Shown here piece by piece: positions 1-7,261 of a DNA stretch of 22,243 bases. Each line of letters starts with the position of its first letter. Within the stretch, counting starts at the first letter, position 1. This DNA is from CAZOKO01 sp964580455 (lineage in GTDB: Bacteria; Desulfobacterota; WTBG01): NCBI GenBank assembly GCA_964580455.1, contig CAZOKO010000040.1, positions 1 through 22,243 on the forward strand. Direction: 5' to 3'. The notes beneath the pieces were generated by a model. It was given only the letters and a program-made list of their open reading frames with translations, was not told the DNA's origin and made no database searches. Position numbers and translations under genes: made by a program.

Positions 1-13
1 CCTCGCAATGACA
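1..13. repeat. Edge of a possible dispersed palindromic repeat
   Basis: The first 13 bases (CCTCGCAATGACA) match the terminal part of a short palindromic intergenic repeat seen in many bacterial genomes, of the type that ends CTCCTCGCAATGACA. Only the end is inside the window, so the other arm cannot be inspected. This rests on memory of the motif and is weak evidence. Confidence 0.3.
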
Positions 14-80
14 TGTTAACTATTTTTTATTTTCCTTAACGTGTTAGAAAGAGTATTAAAGAAAATAATCTTATGCGTTT

Positions 81-97
81 ATCTGCGAAAATCTGCG
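81..97 (+). repeat. Short direct repeat ATCTGCG upstream of tilS
   Basis: ATCTGCG occurs at 81-87 and again at 91-97, a 10-base period, immediately before the tilS ribosome binding site. It looks like a fragment of a degenerate intergenic repeat rather than an operator. No function can be read from it. Confidence 0.4.
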
Positions 98-118
98 TCC
101 TGATTTGAAAGGGTTTTG

Positions 119-1504
119 ATGTTTGTAGGGAAAGTTAAAAAGACTGTAAAAAAGTATTGCATGTTGGAATCCGGGGATAGGGTGATTGTGGGCGTTTCTG
201 GTGGCCCGGATTCGATGGCACTTCTTTATGTGTTAAACCAGATAAAGGAAGAATATAATCTGGTGTTGAAGGTTGCCCATCTTGACCATGGTTTCAGGGG
301 TAAGGAGGCAAAAAAGGAAGCTCAGTTTGTTGAAGATACGGCAAAGAAACTTGAGCTGCCTTTTGAAGTAAAAAACTTTGATGTTCCTGCTTATAAGAAG
401 AAGAGTTCACTTTCTACTCAAGAGGCTGCCAGAGTAATCCGATATCAGTTTTTAGAAGATGTTAAGGAGCAATTTCATGCTTCAAAAATTGCGCTGGGAC
501 ATAATGCCGATGATCAGGCTGAAACCATGATGATGTGGCTATTGAGAGGTAGCGGGCTTAAAGGATTAGGAGGTATGCTACCTGTGCGGGAAAGTGTGAT
601 AATAAGACCCTTAATTGAAATTGCCAGGGAGGAGATCGAAACATTTATAAAAGCAGGAGGAATACCTTTCGTTGTTGATAGTTCTAATCGAAAGACTAAA
701 TATTTAAGAAACAGGCTGCGGCATGAGGTTTTTCCCCTATTAAAAAAGCATTACAATCCTCAACTAGTGAAGAGCCTGGTTCAAACTGCTTCTATCTTAA
801 GAACAGAAAATGAGTATTTGGAAGGTATTGCTGAAGATGTACTTAAAAAGATATTGGTATCAAAGGAGAAAGAATCAGTAGTTATCGATGTTAATGGCCT
901 TTTAGCTTTACCTTTAGCTATCCAGTTGAGGTGTTTGAGGGGTACACTGGAGCAGATTAAAGGGGATTTAAGACGAATTACCTCTACACATCTTTATGAT
1001 ATTCTAAAGATTGTTGGCAGTGATATGCCCAACAAACGGTTGAAACTTCCTCAGGGGATCAGGGTAGAAAAGTCGTATCAGAAATTAATCATAAAACTTC
1101 ATCAGACTGAACCATCACCATTTAACTATAAGTTTACTTCCATTCCCGATCGGGTTAGAATTGAAGAGATTGGAAAAGAGATGATATTTGAGATTGTTGA
1201 AGGAAATGACTATCAAATTCCTAAAGAAAACCCTCATACAGCATACCTTGATAATGAAAAGGTTTTGATGCCTCTTACCATAAGAAGTGCCAAGCCTGGA
1301 GACAAATTCCAGCCACTGGGTATGAAGGGTAAAAGGAAGGTTAAGGACTTCTTTATTGATGAAAAAATGCCTCTTGAAGAAAGAAAATGTGTTCCCTTAG
1401 TTTTCTTTGGTGATGTGCTGGGCTGGGTAGGGGGAATGAGAATCAATCATGGATTAAGGGTCACAGGAGCGACCAGAAAAATTCTTAAGATAGAGATTAA
1501 ATGA
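119..1504 (+). CDS. tilS: tRNA(Ile)-lysidine synthetase TilS
   Basis: TilS ligates lysine to C34 of the CAU-anticodon tRNA(Ile) using ATP, making lysidine so that the tRNA reads AUA as isoleucine. It is an essential cytoplasmic enzyme. The N-terminal PP-loop ATPase motif SGGPDS is at residues 27-32. HLDHGFRG and the GHNADDQAETMMM stretch follow, as is typical of the N-type ATP pyrophosphatase fold. The C-terminal substrate-binding domain carries the KPGDKFQPLGMKG signature near residues 396-408. At 461 residues the length is normal for a full two-domain TilS. I start at ATG 119 because GAAAGGG (107-113) is then 5 bases away; the in-frame TTG at 116 is too close to it. The gene is the first complete one in the window and is followed by ftsH, a pairing common in bacteria. 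Confidence 0.96.
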   Translation: MFVGKVKKTVKKYCMLESGDRVIVGVSGGPDSMALLYVLNQIKEEYNLVLKVAHLDHGFRGKEAKKEAQFVEDTAKKLELPFEVKNFDVPAYKKKSSLSTQEAARVIRYQFLEDVKEQFHASKIALGHNADDQAETMMMWLLRGSGLKGLGGMLPVRESVIIRPLIEIAREEIETFIKAGGIPFVVDSSNRKTKYLRNRLRHEVFPLLKKHYNPQLVKSLVQTASILRTENEYLEGIAEDVLKKILVSKEKESVVIDVNGLLALPLAIQLRCLRGTLEQIKGDLRRITSTHLYDILKIVGSDMPNKRLKLPQGIRVEKSYQKLIIKLHQTEPSPFNYKFTSIPDRVRIEEIGKEMIFEIVEGNDYQIPKENPHTAYLDNEKVLMPLTIRSAKPGDKFQPLGMKGKRKVKDFFIDEKMPLEERKCVPLVFFGDVLGWVGGMRINHGLRVTGATRKILKIEIK

Positions 1505-1769
1505 TGAAAGGGTGCAGGGTTCAGCTTGGCCGCCTTGCCCGAGCTCGGCCAGGGAGCTCAGCCAGGGGGGGACAAGGTATAGGGATAAAAAAGTCCACAG
1601 TCAGCGGCCTACAGTCCACAGATGAGAGAAATGGGTGAGTAAGTAGGAATAATTTATCTGGAAATTGTGGATTTAAGGTTAGTTTTTAAGATAATTCATT
1701 TGATGATTCGTTTTTTTTGTGCTAATATTTAGATATTCATTTAATTTTTAATCTTAAAAGAGGTGTACA
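1505..1769 (+). other. tilS-ftsH spacer with degenerate repeats
   Basis: No gene is visible. The first part carries a GCAGGGTTCAG tract (1513-1523). A near-perfect 13-base tandem repeat follows, with GAGCTCGGCCAGG at 1541-1553 and GAGCTCAGCCAGG at 1554-1566. AGTCCACAG occurs twice, at 1592-1600 and 1613-1621. The second part (about 1670-1769) is AT-rich and probably holds the ftsH promoter. Confidence 0.7.
1717..1745 (+). promoter_or_regulatory. Possible sigma-70-type promoter of ftsH
   Basis: TTGTGC (1717-1722) and TTTAAT (1740-1745, five of six bases of TATAAT) are separated by 17 bases, in the AT-rich stretch just before ftsH. The -35 match is poor, so the call is tentative. Confidence 0.3.
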
Positions 1770-3599
1770 TTGAATCGTCTTAATAAAAATATTGCTCTAT
1801 GGTTAGGTGTGGTACTTGTCTTTGTTCTTTTGATTAATTTATTCAGTCAACCGAGGGCAAGGACGGATCAGGTTAACTTTTCAGAGTTTCTTGACCTTGT
1901 TAAAAAGGGTGAAGTAAGCGAGGTGCTCATCCAGGGAGATAATGTTCAGGGTATGTTAATGAATGGCAGACAGTTTAAAACCTACAATCCCGGATACACC
2001 AAGCTGATTGAGGATTTAAGGGAAAAAGATGTAATTATTACCGGAGAGGAAGAAGCGCAATCACCGTGGACTACAATCCTGATCAGCTGGTTCCCTATGA
2101 TTATTATCATAGCCATATGGATATTCCTGATGAGGCAGATGCAGGCTGGTGGTGGGAAGGCGATGTCATTTGGCAAAAGCAGAGCCAGGCTATTAACTGA
2201 GCAGCAGCAGAAATTTACTTTCGAGGATGTAGCTGGTATTGATGAGGCAAAGGAGGAGCTGGAAGAGATAATTGAGTTTCTCAAAGACCCCAAGAAATTC
2301 ACTCTGCTTGGGGGGAGGATTCCGAAGGGTGTTATTTTGATGGGTGCCCCGGGGACAGGCAAAACTCTGCTTGCTAGAGCAATAGCCGGTGAAGCCGGAG
2401 TGCCATTTTTCAGCATTAGTGGATCGGATTTTGTAGAAATGTTTGTAGGAGTTGGAGCCTCAAGGGTCAGAGATCTCTTTATGCAGGGCAAAAAGAATGC
2501 CCCTTGTATTATATTTATTGATGAAATTGATGCAGTAGGGAGACATCGGGGTGCAGGGCTTGGTGGTGGTCATGATGAAAGGGAGCAGACCCTGAACCAG
2601 TTGCTGGTTGAGATGGATGGTTTTGAATCCAATGAAGGAGTAATCCTGATAGCTGCTACTAATCGTCCGGATGTGTTGGATCCTGCTTTGCTGCGTCCTG
2701 GAAGATTTGATCGTCGCGTGGTTGTTCCACTGCCTGACATCAAAGGCCGTAAGGGTATTTTGAAGGTTCATAGCAAAAATAAGCCCTTAGCAGATGATGT
2801 GAATTTAGAAACAGTGGCTAAAGGGACACCAGGCTTTTGTGGTGCAGATCTGTCTAATCTGGTCAATGAAGCAGCTTTAATGGCAGCTCGTAAAGAAAAG
2901 AAGAAGATTGAGAAGTCGGACTTTGAGGTAGCTAAAGATAAAGTGTTAATGGGTGTTGAACGCAAGAGTATGATTATCAGCCCGGAGGACAAGGAAAATA
3001 CGGCTTATCATGAAATAGGACATGTCCTGGTTGCCAAGTTAATACCAGGAACAGATCCCATTCATAAGGTAACCATCATTCCTCGCGGATGGTCGTTAGG
3101 ACAGACTCATTATTTGCCAGATGAGAAACACACCAAAGCAAAAGGATTTCTTATGAGTGAAGTTGCAGTGCTGTTGGGTGGAAGAGCAGCAGAAGAGATT
3201 GTCAAGGAAGATGTGAGCACCGGTGCTGGCAATGATTTGGAAAGAGCAACGGATTTAGCCAGAAAAATGGTTTGTGAATGGGGGATGAGTGAGAAGCTGG
3301 GTCCTCTTACTTTTGGGAAAAAGGAGGAACAGATCTTCCTGGGTCGTGAAATTGCTCAACATCGTGATTATAGTGAAGATACTGCTATTAAGATCGATGA
3401 AGAAGTAAGAAGAATTGTCATGGATAGTTATGAACGTGCGATGAAACTACTCAGAGGGAATCTGGATTTACTGCATCGACTTGCCGAAGAACTTCTGGAT
3501 AGGGAAGTGTTAGATAATAATGAAATAGAGAAAATCATAAATGAGTTTCACCCTGTTGATGAGGGATCTGATAAGAAGGTAAGAAAATTGCACAGTTAG
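1770..3599 (+). CDS. ftsH: ATP-dependent zinc metalloprotease FtsH
   Basis: FtsH is a membrane-anchored hexameric AAA+ protease that extracts and degrades unassembled membrane proteins and short-lived cytosolic regulators. Residues 9-25 form the first membrane segment. A short periplasmic domain follows (about 30-98), then the second membrane segment (about 101-121). The AAA+ core has Walker A GAPGTGKT (192-199), Walker B IIFIDE (247-252) and the second region of homology ending LLRPGRFDRR (308-316). The zinc site is HEIGH (414-418), with D489 in GAGNDLERA as the likely third ligand. The usual HEAGH has become HEIGH, but both histidines and the glutamate are kept, so activity is expected. The start is TTG 1770, preceded by AGAGGTG (1759-1765). 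The 609-residue length is normal. Confidence 0.97.
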   Translation: MNRLNKNIALWLGVVLVFVLLINLFSQPRARTDQVNFSEFLDLVKKGEVSEVLIQGDNVQGMLMNGRQFKTYNPGYTKLIEDLREKDVIITGEEEAQSPWTTILISWFPMIIIIAIWIFLMRQMQAGGGKAMSFGKSRARLLTEQQQKFTFEDVAGIDEAKEELEEIIEFLKDPKKFTLLGGRIPKGVILMGAPGTGKTLLARAIAGEAGVPFFSISGSDFVEMFVGVGASRVRDLFMQGKKNAPCIIFIDEIDAVGRHRGAGLGGGHDEREQTLNQLLVEMDGFESNEGVILIAATNRPDVLDPALLRPGRFDRRVVVPLPDIKGRKGILKVHSKNKPLADDVNLETVAKGTPGFCGADLSNLVNEAALMAARKEKKKIEKSDFEVAKDKVLMGVERKSMIISPEDKENTAYHEIGHVLVAKLIPGTDPIHKVTIIPRGWSLGQTHYLPDEKHTKAKGFLMSEVAVLLGGRAAEEIVKEDVSTGAGNDLERATDLARKMVCEWGMSEKLGPLTFGKKEEQIFLGREIAQHRDYSEDTAIKIDEEVRRIVMDSYERAMKLLRGNLDLLHRLAEELLDREVLDNNEIEKIINEFHPVDEGSDKKVRKLHS

Positions 3600-3626
3600 A
3601 TTCTCATGCCCCGGAGGTTTACTAGT

Positions 3627-3719
3627 TTGAAAGATAACCTTCACTTTTCCTTTCCAGCCTTTTATCTGTCATCAGAAAGTTTAGGGGAAATGATTTCAGG
3701 ATTTTTGGAAGTGTGCTGA
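3627..3719 (+). CDS. Possible small leader ORF upstream of folP
   Basis: A 30-codon reading frame opens with TTG 3627, ten bases after a strong GGAGG (3613-3617), and stops at TGA 3717-3719. The peptide begins LKDNLHFSFPAF and resembles no family I recognise. The stop overlaps an ATG (3719-3721) that opens a second 39-codon frame running into the 5' end of folP and ending at 3838. The TGATG overlap is typical of translational coupling. It may be a leader peptide arrangement or chance; only the ribosome binding site and the overlap support it. Confidence 0.25.
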   Translation: MKDNLHFSFPAFYLSSESLGEMISGFLEVC

Positions 3720-3767
3720 TGGCAATCCTCAAGGTAATCCATTTTAATATCGAACGAGAAGGTTTTG

Positions 3768-4658
3768 ATGGCTACTTCCGAGATCACATCTTTCAAGGAG
3801 CGTGTGTTGCAAGGCGAACCTATCTTAAGGTGTGGTAACTATACGTTTGACTTTGCTGAGCGAACCCATGTTATGGGTATTTTGAATGTAACCCCTGATT
3901 CGTTTTCTGATGGCGGTAAGTTCCTTGACCATAGTAAAGCTTTGGATCATGCGAAGCGAATGGTGGACGAAGGTGCTGATATTATCGATGTAGGTGGAGA
4001 ATCAACCCGCCCCGGAGCAAAACCTGCTTCTTTGGATAAAGAGCGGAGAAGGGTAATACCTTTGATAGAAAAGATTGTTTCACAGGTTAAGATACCTGTA
4101 TCTGTTGATACTACTAAAGCAGGGGTAGCAAAAGATGCTTTAGAGGCAGGAGCAGCAATGATTAATGACATTAGCGCGTTGAGGTCTGATCCGAAAATGG
4201 CTTTTCTTGTATCAGAGTATGGGGTGCCAGTAGTCTTGATGCATATGAGGGGAACACCTCAGACTATGCAACAACATCTGGCTTATGATTCTCTTATTTC
4301 TGATATATGTTCTTTCCTTAAGGAGAGGATAGAATATGCTGAGTCGGTGGGAATAGATTCACAAAGGATTATTATTGATCCCGGCATCGGTTTTGGTAAA
4401 TCTGTTCCTGATGGCAATCTTAAAATCATAAAGAACTTATCACTCTTTAGGGATTTAGGGAAGCCCATTCTGGTTGGTGCCTCAAGAAAGGCTTTTATAG
4501 GGAGCGTTCTTAACCTTGAGGTAGAAGAGAGAGAAGAGGGAACTGCAGCGGCTATCTCTTTAGCCATTAATAATGGAGCTCATATTGTTAGGGTTCATGA
4601 TGTAGGGAAGATGAAAAGAGTAGTTCAGATGGTTGATGCTGTTATGGCAGTAAATTAG
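3768..4658 (+). CDS. folP: Dihydropteroate synthase FolP
   Basis: FolP condenses p-aminobenzoate with 6-hydroxymethyl-dihydropterin pyrophosphate to make dihydropteroate in folate synthesis; it is the sulfonamide target. The TIM-barrel signatures are complete. They are MGILNVTPDSFSDGG (36-50), DVGGESTRPGA (74-84), the SVDTTKA strand, INDISALR, VLMHMRGTPQTMQ, DPGIGFGK and the phosphate-binding GASRKAFIG near the C-terminus. The length of 296 residues is slightly above the usual 270-280 because of an N-terminal stretch of about 35 residues before the barrel. I start at ATG 3768, five bases after GAGAAGG (3756-3762), rather than at the in-frame TTG 3765. No other folate gene is adjacent; ftsH upstream and cdaA downstream are a familiar neighbourhood. 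Confidence 0.96.
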   Translation: MATSEITSFKERVLQGEPILRCGNYTFDFAERTHVMGILNVTPDSFSDGGKFLDHSKALDHAKRMVDEGADIIDVGGESTRPGAKPASLDKERRRVIPLIEKIVSQVKIPVSVDTTKAGVAKDALEAGAAMINDISALRSDPKMAFLVSEYGVPVVLMHMRGTPQTMQQHLAYDSLISDICSFLKERIEYAESVGIDSQRIIIDPGIGFGKSVPDGNLKIIKNLSLFRDLGKPILVGASRKAFIGSVLNLEVEEREEGTAAAISLAINNGAHIVRVHDVGKMKRVVQMVDAVMAVN

Positions 4659-4761
4659 TTCGCTCTGTTCACAATTGGAATAGTGGAATGTTGGAGTGAA
4701 TAGAACCGTTACGAGTTGAGGGTTTTAAATTTTTCTAAGTTAGAAAGAGGAGAACTTTTTT
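4659..4761 (+). other. folP-cdaA spacer with repeat remnant and dyad
   Basis: TTGGAATAG/TGGAATGT/TGGAGTGAA units with a period of about 9 (around 4675-4700) look like a decayed simple repeat. Just before the cdaA ribosome binding site lies a perfect interrupted palindrome, TTTCTAA (4732-4738), G, TTAGAAA (4740-4746). Confidence 0.5.
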
Positions 4762-5547
4762 GTGCTGGAGGTATTAAGCAATTTCAGATTGTGGGATGTG
4801 GTAGATATTCTTATTGTTGCTTTTATCATTTATCGCATCATCCTATTGATTAAGGGGACTCGCGCGGTTCAGATGTTGATAGGTATAGTAGTTGTACTGG
4901 GATTATACATTGCATCTTTAAGAGTTGGTTTCTTCACGCTTCATTGGATACTAAACAACTTTATTGCTTCGATGGTTCTTGTAATAATCGTAATCTTTCA
5001 GGATGATATCAGAAGGGCATTGACCAGAGTGGGGAGGAATCCTTTTATCAGCAGCGGTGTCAGCAGTGATAAACTTGAACAAGTAGAGATAACGGAAGAA
5101 GTTGTGAGAGCCTGTATAGCAATGGCAGAGAAAGGTGTGGGTGGCCTAATCGTTTTTGAAAGAAAGACGGGTTTGAATAATTACATTGAGAAGGGGATAT
5201 TAATTGATGGGTGTATTCAGACAGAAACTATCGTCAGTATTTTTCAACCAACATCCCCGCTTCATGATGGTGCTATTATTATTCAGGAGGGGAGGATAGC
5301 TGCTGCAGGGTGTCTTTTGCCTTTAGATACAGACATTGAAATAAGCAGTACCTTTGGTACCAGGCATCGGTGTGCATTGAGTCTTAGTAAGGAAGCTGAT
5401 GCTGTTATTATTATTGTTTCAGAGGAGAGAGGAACTATTTCTCTGGCCTATGAAGGGACAATGAGATTGAACTTAAATGAGCAGGTTTTAAGAAACACAC
5501 TCTTAAAATTGTTTCCACCTGGCAAGGAATTATTGAAGAGTAAGTAG
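4762..5547 (+). CDS. cdaA: Diadenylate cyclase CdaA (c-di-AMP synthase)
   Basis: CdaA makes cyclic di-AMP from two ATP at the cytoplasmic face of the membrane. c-di-AMP controls potassium and osmolyte uptake and cell-wall homeostasis. Three N-terminal hydrophobic segments (about residues 11-30, 36-59 and 65-80) are followed by the DisA_N catalytic domain. This has the DGA motif (169-171, in PLHDGAII) and the GTRHR motif (199-203), both needed for catalysis. The 261-residue length matches the family. The start is GTG 4762, nine bases after AGAGGAG (4746-4752). The regulator gene cdaR follows after 14 bases, the standard cdaA-cdaR pair; glmM, the usual third member, is replaced here by pdxJ. 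Confidence 0.95.
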   Translation: MLEVLSNFRLWDVVDILIVAFIIYRIILLIKGTRAVQMLIGIVVVLGLYIASLRVGFFTLHWILNNFIASMVLVIIVIFQDDIRRALTRVGRNPFISSGVSSDKLEQVEITEEVVRACIAMAEKGVGGLIVFERKTGLNNYIEKGILIDGCIQTETIVSIFQPTSPLHDGAIIIQEGRIAAAGCLLPLDTDIEISSTFGTRHRCALSLSKEADAVIIIVSEERGTISLAYEGTMRLNLNEQVLRNTLLKLFPPGKELLKSK

Positions 5548-5561
5548 AAAGGATAAAAAGG

Positions 5562-6509
5562 TTGGGTTCTCTGCTGAAAAATCTTATAGTAAAGAATGGC
5601 GCTTTGAAATTTTTTTCTCTCTTATTAGCGATTGTTCTGTGGTTTTTTGTGATGGGGGAGAAAAAAGCTGAGTTTTCTTTTAGTGATGTGCCGTTGGTGC
5701 TGATCAATAAACCTTCTGGTTTGATTATTACTGATCAAACTGCAGATAGAATCAATTTAAGAGTGAGTGGTTCAAGAACTGTACTGGCAACGCTGCCATC
5801 AAGCAGCATTAAGGCAACCGTTGATCTTTCAGGAATCAAACAGGGTACGACCGTGTTTAGGGACCTGATAGAAAAAGTAAAACTTCCTAATGGAACCAAA
5901 ATTACCAGCATTAGTCCTGCTGAATTCTCGTTGACTTTAGATCCTATTGTTGCCAGGAAAGTTCCTGTACACCTCGCTATGGAGGGTAGCCCTCAAGAAG
6001 GATGTGAAGTATCTCATATTGCCATCATGCCTGAATTTGTGGAGGTGAGTTTAGCTAAGAGTGAAGCGAAAGAGTTAAATAAGATAATGACGGTGCCTCT
6101 TGATATTTCAGAGGCAAAGGAGGACATTGAAAAGGAGATTGCTCTTGTTTTAACTGATCTTGATCCACCTCGATCGATTAGTCAAAGAAAGGTAGAAGTC
6201 TCTGTTTCAATTAGTGAAAAGATTATTGAAAAGACAGTACTTAATGTTGCAGTAGAACTGGTCAATGGTAACTATAAAACTAATGTTGTTCCCTCTACCT
6301 TACAGGCAACGGTAAAAGGCCCATACCATCTGGTTAATGAGTTATCAGAGAAGGGTATCAGCGCCCTTATTAACTTAAAAGGGTTGAAACCCGGAAAATA
6401 TTCGAAAAAGGCAGAAATAAAACTCCCTGAGAAGGTGAGTTTGGTTGAGGCAAAACCTAATCGTTTTAAAATTAAAGTGAGCAAAGAGAAGACAAAAAAT
6501 GAGGGATGA
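5562..6509 (+). CDS. cdaR: CdaR/YbbR-domain regulator of diadenylate cyclase
   Basis: CdaR is a membrane-anchored extracytoplasmic protein of YbbR repeats that binds CdaA and modulates its activity. One N-terminal membrane segment (about residues 14-31) is followed by a region of beta-rich YbbR repeats. Repeated pieces such as the DRINLRVSGSRTVL block, the VPVHLAMEG block and the VNVAVELVNG block recur about 80-90 residues apart, suggesting three repeats in about 280 residues. The C-terminus is lysine-rich. The start is TTG 5562 with GAAAGGA (5547-5553) eight bases upstream. Identification rests on position after cdaA and overall architecture, since YbbR repeats are poorly conserved. Confidence 0.88.
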   Translation: MGSLLKNLIVKNGALKFFSLLLAIVLWFFVMGEKKAEFSFSDVPLVLINKPSGLIITDQTADRINLRVSGSRTVLATLPSSSIKATVDLSGIKQGTTVFRDLIEKVKLPNGTKITSISPAEFSLTLDPIVARKVPVHLAMEGSPQEGCEVSHIAIMPEFVEVSLAKSEAKELNKIMTVPLDISEAKEDIEKEIALVLTDLDPPRSISQRKVEVSVSISEKIIEKTVLNVAVELVNGNYKTNVVPSTLQATVKGPYHLVNELSEKGISALINLKGLKPGKYSKKAEIKLPEKVSLVEAKPNRFKIKVSKEKTKNEG

Positions 6510-6534
6510 AATTGAGTGAAGGGAGTAGTGGTAT

Positions 6535-7254
6535 ATGACTGGATTGATGGTTAATGTTGATCATATTGCAACGATAAGAGAGGCTCGTGGGATTGATGAG
6601 CCTGATCCAGTGATTGCAGCTGCACTCGCAGAGTTAGCAGGATGCGATGGTATTATTGTACATTTACGTGAGGACAGGAGGCACATTCAGGATAGAGATC
6701 TTGAGTTGTTAAGGAAAACGGTAAAAACCAAGCTCAATTTAGAGATGGCGTCGGTACCCGAGATGGTAAAAATTGCTAAAAGAATCAAACCAAATATGGC
6801 AACCTTAGTACCAGAGAAGCGAAAAGAACTTACTACAGAGGGGGGTTTAGATGCCCTTGCCAATAGAAGATCAGTAAAGAAGACGGTTAAGGAGTTGCAA
6901 AAGGCAGGTATCATAGTGAGTTTGTTTATTGATCCTGACCCTAAGCAGATAGAGGTATCAAAAGAAGAAATTGAGGCAGACTGTATTGAAATCCATACTG
7001 GTGCTTTTTCAGAGGCTATGAGTATTAAACAAGAGGAACATGAATTGCAAAAACTTATTGAGGCTGTTGAAATAGCTTCTCAATTGGGCTTATCAATAAA
7101 TGCCGGGCATGGGTTGGATTATCGCAATATAAAGAAGGTAGTTCCTATTAAGGAAATTGAGGAATTTAGTATAGGCCATAGTATTGTTGCTCGAGCAGTT
7201 ATGGTGGGTATGGAAAAAGCCGTTAGAGAGATGCTGGCATTAATAAAGGGGTAG
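6535..7254 (+). CDS. pdxJ: Pyridoxine 5'-phosphate synthase PdxJ
   Basis: PdxJ closes the ring of vitamin B6: it condenses 1-deoxyxylulose 5-phosphate with 3-amino-1-hydroxyacetone 1-phosphate to give pyridoxine 5'-phosphate. The family signatures are all present. They are VNVDHIATIREARG (6-19), HLREDRRHI with the active-site histidine at 43, the catalytic glutamate at 70 (NLEMAS), ELHTG-like EIHTGAFSE (152-160), NAGHGLDYRN with histidine 192, and the C-terminal FSIGHSIVARAVMVG (211-225). The length of 239 is standard. The start ATG 6535 has AAGGGAG (6519-6525) nine bases upstream; a second in-frame ATG (6547) would trim four residues. It lies 25 bases after cdaR and 7 before nnrD, so it is surely co-transcribed with both. 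Confidence 0.97.
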   Translation: MTGLMVNVDHIATIREARGIDEPDPVIAAALAELAGCDGIIVHLREDRRHIQDRDLELLRKTVKTKLNLEMASVPEMVKIAKRIKPNMATLVPEKRKELTTEGGLDALANRRSVKKTVKELQKAGIIVSLFIDPDPKQIEVSKEEIEADCIEIHTGAFSEAMSIKQEEHELQKLIEAVEIASQLGLSINAGHGLDYRNIKKVVPIKEIEEFSIGHSIVARAVMVGMEKAVREMLALIKG

Positions 7255-7261
7255 GAGAGTT

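Noticed and set aside
1982..2771. Long minus-strand frames opposite ftsH
   Set aside because: They mirror the codon pattern of a well-conserved gene on the plus strand, have unnatural composition and no binding sites. The same holds for the antisense frames under the other large genes.
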